Origin: CAXMWX01 sp051008185
GTDB taxonomy: Bacteria; Pseudomonadota; Gammaproteobacteria; Eutrophobiales; Eutrophobiaceae
Assembly (NCBI GenBank): GCA_051008185.1
Contig: JBPCXW010000012.1
Location: 1-6,206 of the forward strand
Direction: 5' to 3'
DNA: 6,206 nucleotides
Within the stretch, counting starts at the first letter, position 1. Each line of letters starts with the position of its first letter. Below, piece after piece: positions 1-6,201 of the stretch. The translations under genes were made by a program, and so were the position numbers. The notes below the pieces were generated by a model. The model saw only the letters and a program-made list of their open reading frames with translations. It had not been told where the DNA came from and did not search any database.

Positions 1-1412
1 TGATCGCCGCCACCCCGCATCTGCAAGTGATCGGACGCGCCGGCAGAGGCGTGGATAACATTGATGTGGCGGCCGCCACCTCCAGAGGTATTGCGGTACT
101 CAACACCCCCGACGCCAACGCCACCACCACCGCCGAACTGACACTGGCACACATCCTGTCCCTGAGCCGCAACCTGCCGCAGGCCGATCGCTCGGTCAAG
201 GCCGGTGAATGGAAGCGTTCATTATTCATGGGCACGGAACTGTCCAACAAGGTCCTCGGCATCATCGGTTACGGCACCATAGGCCGGATCGTGGCCGCAA
301 CGGCATTGGCACTGAACATGGAAGTGCGGGTCTATGATCCGTTCGTCACCGAGGAAAAACTCCAGGCCGACGGGGTAGGGGCGCAGGAACTGGACGCACT
401 GCTTGCCGATGCAGACTATGTAACCCTGCACTGCCCGGTGACCGAAGACACCCGCCACATCCTCAACGCCGACCGCCTGCGCTTGATGAAACCCGGTGTC
501 AGATTGATCAACTGCGCCCGCGGTGGCCTGATAGATGAAACCGTCTTGTATGAACTGCTCAAGTCCGGGCATATAGCCGGTGCCGCACTGGATGTCTATG
601 AAACCGAGCCACCGGCGGAATCGCCGCTACTGGAACTGGACAACGTGGTGTTAACACCGCATCTGGGCGCCTCCACCCGCGAGGCGCAGACCGCCGCCGG
701 TATCGGCATTGCACGACAGGTCGCCACTTACCTGCAGACCGGCGAACCGGTTAATGCGATCAACCTGCCGGCGGTCTCGGCGGAGGAGGCCCGGCATTTG
801 CGGGTTTATCTGCTACTGTCCAGTTGCCTGGGTCGCCTGCTTGCGGCGATGGTGCCGGGGCCGATCAGCCGCTTTGAAGTCTCCCTGTGGGGCGAGGCCA
901 CGCAGCGCGACGGCAAATCCATCGCCACCGAGGCACTGGTCGGTTTGCTGGGTAGCCACATGTCCATGCCGGTCAATCGGGTCAATGCCGGCCTGATAGG
1001 CGAGCAACAGGGTATGCAACTGAGCGAGACACACTATGACGAGCATCCCGACTACCACACGGCGGTGGGCCTGACAGTGCATCACGGTGATACCACAACC
1101 ACAGTGATGGGCACCTTGTTTGACCGCAAGCATCCGCGTCTGGTCAGGATCAACAACTACGAGATAGAGGCCTTCCTGAGCGGGCACCTGTTACTGTCGC
1201 GACACTTTGATCAACCGGGCGTGATTGCCGCCATCAGCACCTTGCTGGCCGAGAACCAAATCAACATCGCCAGAATGCAGCTGGGCATAGTCGCCGACAG
1301 CGACAAGGCCGTGGCCCTGATTGAAGTGTCACAACCGCTGGAACAGGATGTGATGGACAAGTTATTGCAGGTCAAGGCCATCGTTGATGTCGCGCAGGTC
1401 TCAATGAGCTGA
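1..1412 (+). CDS. serA: D-3-phosphoglycerate dehydrogenase, 5'-truncated by window edge
   Basis: Cytosolic enzyme that oxidises 3-phosphoglycerate to 3-phosphohydroxypyruvate with NAD, the committed step of phosphorylated serine synthesis. The frame is open from base 3 to the TGA at 1410-1412, giving about 469 codons. Family members of this type have about 525-530 residues, so about 60 N-terminal residues lie upstream. The first in-frame start-like codon, GTG at 27, falls inside the conserved GRAGRGVDNID segment and is not the true start. Counting from that GTG: Rossmann loop GYGTIG at 81-86, catalytic Arg in NCARGG (R165), Glu in YETEPP (E194) and His in PHLGAST (H212). An ASB (allosteric substrate-binding) domain follows at about 255-385, then a C-terminal ACT domain from about 390 with the DQPGVI signature (D395) and N413. 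These domains suggest serine feedback control, by family analogy. It is followed 18 bases later by the DUF1015 gene. Identity is very secure; only the 5' end is missing. Confidence 0.96.
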   Translation, partial: IAATPHLQVIGRAGRGVDNIDVAAATSRGIAVLNTPDANATTTAELTLAHILSLSRNLPQADRSVKAGEWKRSLFMGTELSNKVLGIIGYGTIGRIVAATALALNMEVRVYDPFVTEEKLQADGVGAQELDALLADADYVTLHCPVTEDTRHILNADRLRLMKPGVRLINCARGGLIDETVLYELLKSGHIAGAALDVYETEPPAESPLLELDNVVLTPHLGASTREAQTAAGIGIARQVATYLQTGEPVNAINLPAVSAEEARHLRVYLLLSSCLGRLLAAMVPGPISRFEVSLWGEATQRDGKSIATEALVGLLGSHMSMPVNRVNAGLIGEQQGMQLSETHYDEHPDYHTAVGLTVHHGDTTTTVMGTLFDRKHPRLVRINNYEIEAFLSGHLLLSRHFDQPGVIAAISTLLAENQINIARMQLGIVADSDKAVALIEVSQPLEQDVMDKLLQVKAIVDVAQVSMS

Positions 1413-1430
1413 TCGGATTCGCACTCGCTT

Positions 1431-2678
1431 ATGATAATAAAACCCTTCCGCGGTCTGCGGCCCCTGCCGCAATATGTAGAACAGGTAGCAAGCCGCCCTT
1501 ATGATGTCGTCAGTATCGCCGAGGCCAGACAGGAGGTCGCGGCCAATCCGCGATCTTTTCTCAATGTAGTCGTGCCTGAGGCCGGCCTGCCCGCCGACAT
1601 TGATCCTTACTCCGATGAAGTCTATCGCACCAGCCTGAAAAACTTTGAACAGTTACTGAGCGACGGCGTATTCAGGCAGGATGCACAGGACTGTTTGTAT
1701 TTGTACGAACTCACTATGAACGGTCGTAGTAAGGACGGTCTGGTCGCCTGTGTCGCGGTGGAAGATTACTTGCAACAGCGAATCAAAAAACATGAGCTAA
1801 CCCGCCCCGACAAGGAAAATGACAGAAAGAATCACATACGCGTCTCCATGCTCAACGCCGAACCGGTCATGTTCACCTACAAGGCGGTAGCCGAACTGGA
1901 TGCACAAATAAACGCACTGAAAACCGCGATCAAACCGGTGTATGACTTTACCGCCGATGATGGCGTGCGACACTGTTTCCGGGTGCTTGACGATGCCGCA
2001 ACGATAGCCGCCATCGTGCAGGCCTTTGCCGCCATCCCGACAGGCTATGTCGCCGATGGTCATCACCGCACCGCCGCCGCCGCGCTGGTGCAGGCCGAGT
2101 TACGTGCCGCCAACCCCCGGCATCGCGGCGATGAGCCTTATAACTACTTCCTTGCCGCATTTTTTCCTGATCGGCAGTTACACATCATGGAATACAACCG
2201 GCTGGTCAAAGACCTGAACGGCCTGACTGCGGATGAATTTCTTGCCAAACTGGACAAGGTGTTCATAGTGGAAAAGATCAGCAACGCTGACAAACCGCAA
2301 AACCCTCGCGAGTTGAGTATGTATCTGGCAGGGGATTGGTATCGGCTGACAGCCCGTGATGATATTCGCGACGAGGATGATCCGATAGAGGCCCTGAGTG
2401 TCAGTATGTTGTCCCGTTACATCCTGCAACCGCTATTGGATATTCACGATCTCAGGCGCGACCGGCGCATAGAGTTCGTCGGTGGCATTCATGGTCTGCA
2501 ACAGTTACAGAATCGGGTGGATAACGGCGAGATGGCCCTGGCCTTTGCCTTGTACCCGGTATCCATGCAACAACTGCTGGCTATAGCGGACAAGCAACTC
2601 ATCCTGCCCCCAAAGGCAACCTGGTTTGAACCCAAACTCCGCAGCGGCCTGATAGTCCATTCCCTGCGACAGGGTTGA
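1431..2678 (+). CDS. DUF1015 family protein (function unknown)
   Basis: A complete 415-residue protein matching DUF1015 (COG4198-like) in its hallmark segments: N-terminal IIKPFRGLRP at 2-11 followed by VASRPYDVV (19-27), a central KKHELTRPDKENDR (119-132), YVADGHHRTAAA (206-217) and C-terminal LPPKATWFEPKLRSGLIVH (392-410). There is no signal peptide or membrane segment, so it is probably cytosolic. ATG 1431 is chosen because the family normally begins a few residues before this PF..LRP motif. The 18-base gap after serA holds no good Shine-Dalgarno sequence, so translation may be coupled to serA. From memory, DUF1015 genes often sit beside serA or serC, which points to serine metabolism. The DGHHR motif resembles the second conserved box of the ParB/sulfiredoxin fold, which includes the ADP-dependent serine kinase SerK. 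A phosphotransfer role on serine or O-phosphoserine is an inference only. Family membership is confident; function is not. Confidence 0.9.
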   Translation: MIIKPFRGLRPLPQYVEQVASRPYDVVSIAEARQEVAANPRSFLNVVVPEAGLPADIDPYSDEVYRTSLKNFEQLLSDGVFRQDAQDCLYLYELTMNGRSKDGLVACVAVEDYLQQRIKKHELTRPDKENDRKNHIRVSMLNAEPVMFTYKAVAELDAQINALKTAIKPVYDFTADDGVRHCFRVLDDAATIAAIVQAFAAIPTGYVADGHHRTAAAALVQAELRAANPRHRGDEPYNYFLAAFFPDRQLHIMEYNRLVKDLNGLTADEFLAKLDKVFIVEKISNADKPQNPRELSMYLAGDWYRLTARDDIRDEDDPIEALSVSMLSRYILQPLLDIHDLRRDRRIEFVGGIHGLQQLQNRVDNGEMALAFALYPVSMQQLLAIADKQLILPPKATWFEPKLRSGLIVHSLRQG

Positions 2679-4043
2679 TCAAGCCTCCACCGCCGGCAAA
2701 CCGGCGAGGGCCATGCCGATGTCTTCAGCCGCATAATCCTGATCGTGCAACTTGTCGGCGAAATAATCCATATAGGCCTGCATATCAAAGTTACCGTGGC
2801 CGGACAGGTTGAACAGGATGGTCTTGCCCGTGCCGGATTCCCGACATTTCAATGCCTCGTCAATGGCACAGCGTACCGCGTGATTCGCCTCCGGCGCCGG
2901 GATGATACCCTCGCTACGGGCGAACTGCACACCGGCCTCAAAACAGACCAACTGCGGATAAGAACGCGCCGTTGCATAACCGCTATCCACCACCTGACTC
3001 ACCAGCGGTGCCATGCCGTGATAGCGCAGACCGCCGGCGTGAAACCCGGGCGGCACAAAGGATGAGCCGAGGGTGTGCATCTTGACCAGCGGTGTCATGC
3101 CGGCGGTGTCGCCGTAGTCGTAGGCATACTTGCCGTGAGTGAGTGTCGGGCAGTTGCTCGGCTCCACGGCGATGATGTCCACGCTCTGGCCACCGCGTAA
3201 CTGCTCGCCGAGAAACGGGAAGACGAGGCCGGCAAAATTACTGCCGCCGCCGGTGCAACCGATGAGCACATCGGGATAGTCATCGGCCATCTGCATCTGT
3301 TGTATGGTCTCCAGACCGATCACCGATTGATGTAGCAGGACATGGTTCAGTACCGAACCCAGGGCGTATTTGGTGTCATCCCGCTGTACCGCCCGCTCCA
3401 CCGCCTCACTGATGGCGATGCCCAGACTGCCGGTGCTGTCGGGGCTCTTGGCCAGCACCTCCCGTCCGGCGTTGGTCATCTCGCTGGGGCTGGCGATGCA
3501 GTCGGCACCGAAGCTCTCCATGTAGGCCTTGCGGTAGGGTTTTTGCTGGAAACTGACCTTGACCATGAAGACCTCAATCTCCAGACCGAAGAAGTTGCCC
3601 GCCAGGGCCAGCGAGGAACCCCACTGACCGGCACCGGTTTCGGTGGTGATGCGCTTGACGCCTTCCTGTTGCGAATAAAAGGCCTGGGCGACGGCGGTGT
3701 TGGGTTTGTGACTGCCGGCCGGGCTTACCCCCTCGTATTTGTAATAGATGCGGGCCGGGGTATCCAGTGCCTGTTCCAGACGGCGGGCGCGATACAGCGG
3801 GCTGGGACGCCATTGGCGCAGTATGTCGCGCACCGGGCCGGGGATGTCAATGTAACGTTCGGTGCTGACCTCTTGTTCAATGACTGCCATCGGGAATAGC
3901 GGTTGCAGATCGGCCGGGCTGACCGGTTGTTTGGTGCCCGGGTGTAGCACGGGCGGTGGTGGGTCGGGCAGGTCGGCAATAATGTTGTACCACTGTTTGG
4001 GCAGGTGTTCTTCATCCAGCAGGTATTTGACGGTGTCATTCAT
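2679..4043 (-). CDS. trpB2: TrpB2-type tryptophan synthase beta-like PLP enzyme
   Basis: A 454-residue fold-type II PLP enzyme of the TrpB2 class (TIGR01415-like), longer than ordinary TrpB (about 400). The N-terminal extension KQWYNIIADLPDPPPPVLHP (16-35) is typical of TrpB2. The PLP lysine is K113 in GSHKPNTA, the catalytic Glu is E135 in TETGAGQWG (TrpB1 has ETGAGQHG), the phosphate-binding loop is CTGGGSNF (263-270), and S414 in NLSGHGNFD contacts the pyridine nitrogen. TrpB2 proteins condense indole with serine or O-phosphoserine to make tryptophan. The Sulfolobus enzyme was reported to prefer O-phosphoserine. No trpA or other trp gene is nearby, so an indole-salvage or stand-alone role is likely, and a separate trpBA pair may exist elsewhere. 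It lies 14 bases downstream of dapD and has a strong Shine-Dalgarno sequence. Its stop abuts that of the converging DUF1015 gene. Class assignment is secure; the physiological substrate is uncertain. Confidence 0.93.
   Translation of the reverse strand: MNDTVKYLLDEEHLPKQWYNIIADLPDPPPPVLHPGTKQPVSPADLQPLFPMAVIEQEVSTERYIDIPGPVRDILRQWRPSPLYRARRLEQALDTPARIYYKYEGVSPAGSHKPNTAVAQAFYSQQEGVKRITTETGAGQWGSSLALAGNFFGLEIEVFMVKVSFQQKPYRKAYMESFGADCIASPSEMTNAGREVLAKSPDSTGSLGIAISEAVERAVQRDDTKYALGSVLNHVLLHQSVIGLETIQQMQMADDYPDVLIGCTGGGSNFAGLVFPFLGEQLRGGQSVDIIAVEPSNCPTLTHGKYAYDYGDTAGMTPLVKMHTLGSSFVPPGFHAGGLRYHGMAPLVSQVVDSGYATARSYPQLVCFEAGVQFARSEGIIPAPEANHAVRCAIDEALKCRESGTGKTILFNLSGHGNFDMQAYMDYFADKLHDQDYAAEDIGMALAGLPAVEA
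2691..2706. repeat. GC-rich perfect hairpin at the convergent gene junction
   Basis: CGCCGG (2691-2696) and CCGGCG (2701-2706) form a perfect six-base-pair stem around the loop CAAA. It lies inside the last codons of trpB2 (residues near LAGLPA) and begins 12 bases past the DUF1015 stop. No T-run follows on either strand, so it is not a canonical intrinsic terminator. It is the only obvious stem at a junction with no intergenic DNA and could mark the 3' end of the plus-strand message. It may equally be a by-product of GC-rich codons. Confidence 0.4.
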
Positions 4044-4050
4044 CGTTGGT

Positions 4051-4059
4051 CTCTCCTCT
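4051..4059 (-). promoter_or_regulatory. Ribosome binding site of trpB2, overlapping the dapD stop
   Basis: Read on the minus strand this is AGAGGAGAG, a strong purine-rich Shine-Dalgarno sequence ending 7 bases before the trpB2 ATG (4041-4043). It shares two bases with the dapD stop TAG (4058-4060), so a ribosome terminating on dapD sits directly on the next gene's initiation signal. This supports the chosen trpB2 start and implies one dapD-trpB2 transcript with translational coupling. Confidence 0.8.
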
Positions 4060-4879
4060 AATCTAATCGTAGCAATTCATTCAAACTGGTCTTGGCGCGG
4101 GTTTTTTCATCCACCTGTTTGACGATGACCGCGCAATACAGGGAATGGCTGCCATCTGCGGCCGGCAGACTGCCTGATACTACCACGGAACCCGGTGGCA
4201 CCCGGCCATAGCTGATCTCGCCGCTGGCGCGATTGTAGATGCGGGTGCTCTGGCCGAGATACACGCCCATGGAGATGACCGAGCCTGCACCTATGATGAC
4301 GCCCTCCACGACCTCGGAGCGTGCGCCGATGAAACAGTTGTCCTCAATGATTGTCGGGCTGGCCTGCAACGGTTCCAGTACGCCGCCGATACCGGCGCCG
4401 CCGGACAGGTGCACATTCTTGCCGATCTGCGCGCAGGAGCCGACCGTGGCCCAGGTATCCACCAGCGTGCCCGAGTCCACATACGCGCCGATGTTGATGT
4501 AACTGGGCATCAGCACCACATTCGGTGCGATATAACTGCCCGCCCGTGCCATCGCCGGTGGTACTACCCGTGCGCCGAGCTCGGCAAAATCGTCCTTGTT
4601 GTAGCCGTCAAACTTGCGCGGCACCTTGTCGTAGTAATTGGTGAAGCCACCCTCAATCACCCGGCTGTCATTCAGCAGGAAAGACAGCAACACCGCTTTC
4701 TTTGCCCATTCATTGACGACCCAGTCGCCATCAATCTTTTCCGCCACCCGCAACTCTCCCCGATCCAGTGCGGTCAGTGCCGTCTGCACGGCGGTTTTGA
4801 TGTCACTGTCGGGTGCGCGCGGGTCAATATCGGCCCGCTTGTCGTAGGCCGTGTTGATGACTGACTCGAGTGAACTCAT
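4058..4879 (-). CDS. dapD: 2,3,4,5-tetrahydropyridine-2,6-dicarboxylate N-succinyltransferase
   Basis: Cytosolic enzyme that transfers succinyl from succinyl-CoA to tetrahydrodipicolinate, yielding N-succinyl-2-amino-6-ketopimelate in the succinylase branch of lysine and diaminopimelate synthesis. The 273 residues match the usual E. coli-type length (274). An N-terminal helical domain (1 to about 100, including GDWVVNEWAKKAVLLSF and the GGFTNYYDKVP segment) is followed by a left-handed beta-helix of hexapeptide repeats (about 105-225: IAPNVVLMPSYINIGAYVDS and onward) and a short C-terminal domain. D141 (VDTWATVG) and E189 (ARSEVVEG) fall exactly at the positions of the catalytic Asp and Glu of the mycobacterial/E. 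coli-type enzyme. ATG 4879 is supported by AAGGAG seven bases upstream. The family works as a homotrimer. It is divergent from leuB and co-directional with trpB2, which it probably shares a message with. Nothing in it looks degraded. Confidence 0.98.
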   Translation of the reverse strand: MSSLESVINTAYDKRADIDPRAPDSDIKTAVQTALTALDRGELRVAEKIDGDWVVNEWAKKAVLLSFLLNDSRVIEGGFTNYYDKVPRKFDGYNKDDFAELGARVVPPAMARAGSYIAPNVVLMPSYINIGAYVDSGTLVDTWATVGSCAQIGKNVHLSGGAGIGGVLEPLQASPTIIEDNCFIGARSEVVEGVIIGAGSVISMGVYLGQSTRIYNRASGEISYGRVPPGSVVVSGSLPAADGSHSLYCAVIVKQVDEKTRAKTSLNELLRLD

Positions 4880-4886
4880 GCTTGTG

Positions 4887-4892
4887 CTCCTT
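4887..4892 (-). promoter_or_regulatory. Ribosome binding site of dapD
   Basis: The minus strand reads AAGGAG, a near-perfect Shine-Dalgarno core, with 7 bases before the ATG at 4877-4879. It fixes the dapD start. It overlaps a perfect 10-base palindrome, CCTTATAAGG, at 4889-4898. Confidence 0.8.
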
Positions 4893-4952
4893 ATAAGGTT
4901 AGTGGAACCCCTGCCGGAGCCCCTGAAAGCCCGTATCCTAACACAAGCGGGA

Positions 4953-4982
4953 ATGACAGCAGGCGAGTTGTTCGGTTACGAT
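4953..4982 (+). promoter_or_regulatory. Candidate leuB promoter (possibly leaderless)
   Basis: ATGACA at 4953-4958 matches the sigma-70 -35 consensus at 5 of 6 bases. After an 18-base spacer, TACGAT at 4977-4982 matches the -10 consensus at 4 of 6. Initiation about seven bases downstream would fall at 4989, the first base of the leuB ATG, giving a leaderless mRNA. This agrees with the absence of a Shine-Dalgarno sequence just before that ATG. It lies in the 109-base dapD-leuB divergent spacer (4880-4988), where I found no convincing promoter for dapD and no leucine-rich leader peptide or attenuator. The evidence is consensus matching by eye only. Confidence 0.3.
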
Positions 4983-4988
4983 AGCGGT

Positions 4989-6059
4989 ATGAATAGTTTG
5001 CTAATCCTGTCGGGCGACGGCATCGGGCCGGAGATTATGGCGCAGGCGGAGGCGGTGCTGGAGAAACTGATTACCGGGCACGGCCTGCAACTGGAGATCG
5101 GGCATGGCCTGTTGGGCGGTGCTGCCATTGATGCCACCGGCCAACCCTTGCCGGATGAGACCCTGACCCGCGGGCGGGCGGCTGATGCCATCTTGCTGGG
5201 GGCAATCGGCGGGCCGCAGTGGGATGCGCTGGAGCGTCAGTTGCGCCCCGAGCGGGGGTTGTTGGCCTTGCGTTCCGGTCTCGGCTTGTTTGCCAATTTG
5301 CGACCGGCGCGGGTTTATCCCGAGTTGGTCGGTGCATCCAGTCTGAAGGCGGATCGGGTGGCGGATCTGGACATTATGTTTGTGCGGGAACTGACCGGCG
5401 GTATTTACTTCGGTGAGCCGCGTGGTATAGAAAAGGATGCGGATGGGCAACGCTATGGTTTCAATACCATGCGCTATACCGAGGCCGAGATTGAACGGAT
5501 TGCCCATACTGCCTTCCGCATCGCCGCGCAGCGCAACGGCCGGGTATGCTCGGTGGACAAGGCCAATGTGCTGGAAGTATCCGAGCTGTGGCGCGAGGTT
5601 GTGCAACGGGTGGCGCAGGCATATCCCGATGTGAGTCTGGAGAATATGTATGTGGATAATGCGGCGATGCAACTGGTGCGGGCACCGAAGCAGTTTGATG
5701 TGATCGTCACCTCCAATCTGTTTGGTGATGTCTTGTCCGATCTGGCCGCGATGCTGACCGGCTCTATCGGGATGTTGCCATCGGCCTCGCTGGATGCCGA
5801 CGGTAAGGGGATGTACGAGCCTGTGCATGGCTCGGCCCCGGACATTGCCGGGCAGGACATCGCCAACCCGCTGGCGACGATCCTGTCCCTGTCCATGTTG
5901 TTGCGTTACAGTCTGCAACAGCCGCAGCAGGCGGATAGAATAGATACGGCGGTGCAACGGGTATTGGCGGAGGGTTTGCGGACTGCTGATATTTATACCG
6001 AGGGTATGCAACGGGTCGGCACGGCCGAGATGGGTGCGGCGGTGGTTGCTGCGTTATGA
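4989..6059 (+). CDS. leuB: 3-isopropylmalate dehydrogenase
   Basis: Cytosolic NAD-dependent oxidative decarboxylase that converts 3-isopropylmalate to 2-ketoisocaproate in leucine synthesis. It has 356 residues, the normal family length. The sequence opens with LLILSGDGIGPEIM (family consensus LPGDGIGPE, here Ser for Pro). Substrate-binding arginines are R95 (LRSGLG), R105 (NLRPARVY) and R133 (FVRELTGG), with catalytic Y140 (GGIYFGEPRG) and K191 (DKANVLE). Metal ligands are D223 (YVDNAAMQ), D247 and D251 (NLFGDVLSD). The nucleotide loop is EPVHGSAPDIAGQDIANP (277-294), where D285 fits NAD rather than NADP preference. ATG 4989 is preferred because it puts the N-terminus where the family has it. 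The frame is open further upstream and ATG 4953 would add 12 non-conserved residues. Neither has a strong Shine-Dalgarno sequence. leuC and leuD are not adjacent; upstream is the divergent dapD and downstream is non-coding DNA. Confidence 0.96.
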   Translation: MNSLLILSGDGIGPEIMAQAEAVLEKLITGHGLQLEIGHGLLGGAAIDATGQPLPDETLTRGRAADAILLGAIGGPQWDALERQLRPERGLLALRSGLGLFANLRPARVYPELVGASSLKADRVADLDIMFVRELTGGIYFGEPRGIEKDADGQRYGFNTMRYTEAEIERIAHTAFRIAAQRNGRVCSVDKANVLEVSELWREVVQRVAQAYPDVSLENMYVDNAAMQLVRAPKQFDVIVTSNLFGDVLSDLAAMLTGSIGMLPSASLDADGKGMYEPVHGSAPDIAGQDIANPLATILSLSMLLRYSLQQPQQADRIDTAVQRVLAEGLRTADIYTEGMQRVGTAEMGAAVVAAL

Positions 6060-6123
6060 TTATACGATCACTATCACAAACAAATTGTAGCGGATTATTA
6101 CTTATGAGACCAATCAGCAATGT

Positions 6124-6201
6124 CCCCCCACCGGAGCCACTACGGGCTACGCCCTTGTGCCACCGGCTCCCCCTCAAGGGGGGAGCTATTCGTGCCGGTG
6201 T
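6124..6201. repeat. GC-rich palindromic intergenic element downstream of leuB
   Basis: This is a compact set of nested repeats in otherwise non-coding DNA (6060-6206). CCACCGG occurs twice in direct orientation (6128-6134 and 6160-6166). GGAGCC (6133-6138) is inverted as GGCTCC (6165-6170), enclosing the small hairpin GGGC-TAC-GCCC (6144-6154). GCTCCCCC (6166-6173) pairs with GGGGGGAGC (6178-6186) around the loop TCAA with one bulged G. CACCGGC (6161-6167) is inverted as GCCGGTG (6194-6200). No T-run follows the strongest hairpin, so a simple intrinsic terminator is unlikely, though it could still protect or end the leuB transcript. The pattern resembles dispersed REP/MITE-like repeats common between bacterial genes. 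The left flank (6060-6123) is AT-rich and shows no gene or clear promoter. The element may continue beyond the window. Confidence 0.5.

Noticed and set aside
1430..1438. TATGATAAT, a good -10-like sequence at the DUF1015 start codon
   Set aside because: It overlaps the ATG itself, so transcription from it would begin inside the gene and miss the conserved N-terminus. No convincing -35 element was found at the right distance.
3342..3899. 185-codon open frame on the plus strand antisense to trpB2
   Set aside because: It is embedded in trpB2, has no recognisable domain or ribosome binding site, and its openness is explained by codon bias on the coding strand.
4851..4988. Upstream extension of the leuB frame to a start at 4851 inside dapD
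   Set aside because: The 46 extra residues match nothing in the family and overlap the start of dapD. LeuB proteins begin just before the GDGIGPE motif.
5001..6011. 336-codon open frame on the minus strand antisense to leuB
   Set aside because: It lies wholly within leuB, whose motifs are complete. The antisense protein is rich in Arg, Gln, His and Pro with no recognisable family, as expected from the complement of a GC-rich gene.
6059..6064. Minus-strand TATAAT just after leuB
   Set aside because: It is a perfect -10 hexamer but has no recognisable -35 at 16-18 bases and would only drive transcription antisense into leuB. A chance match in AT-rich DNA is the simpler explanation.
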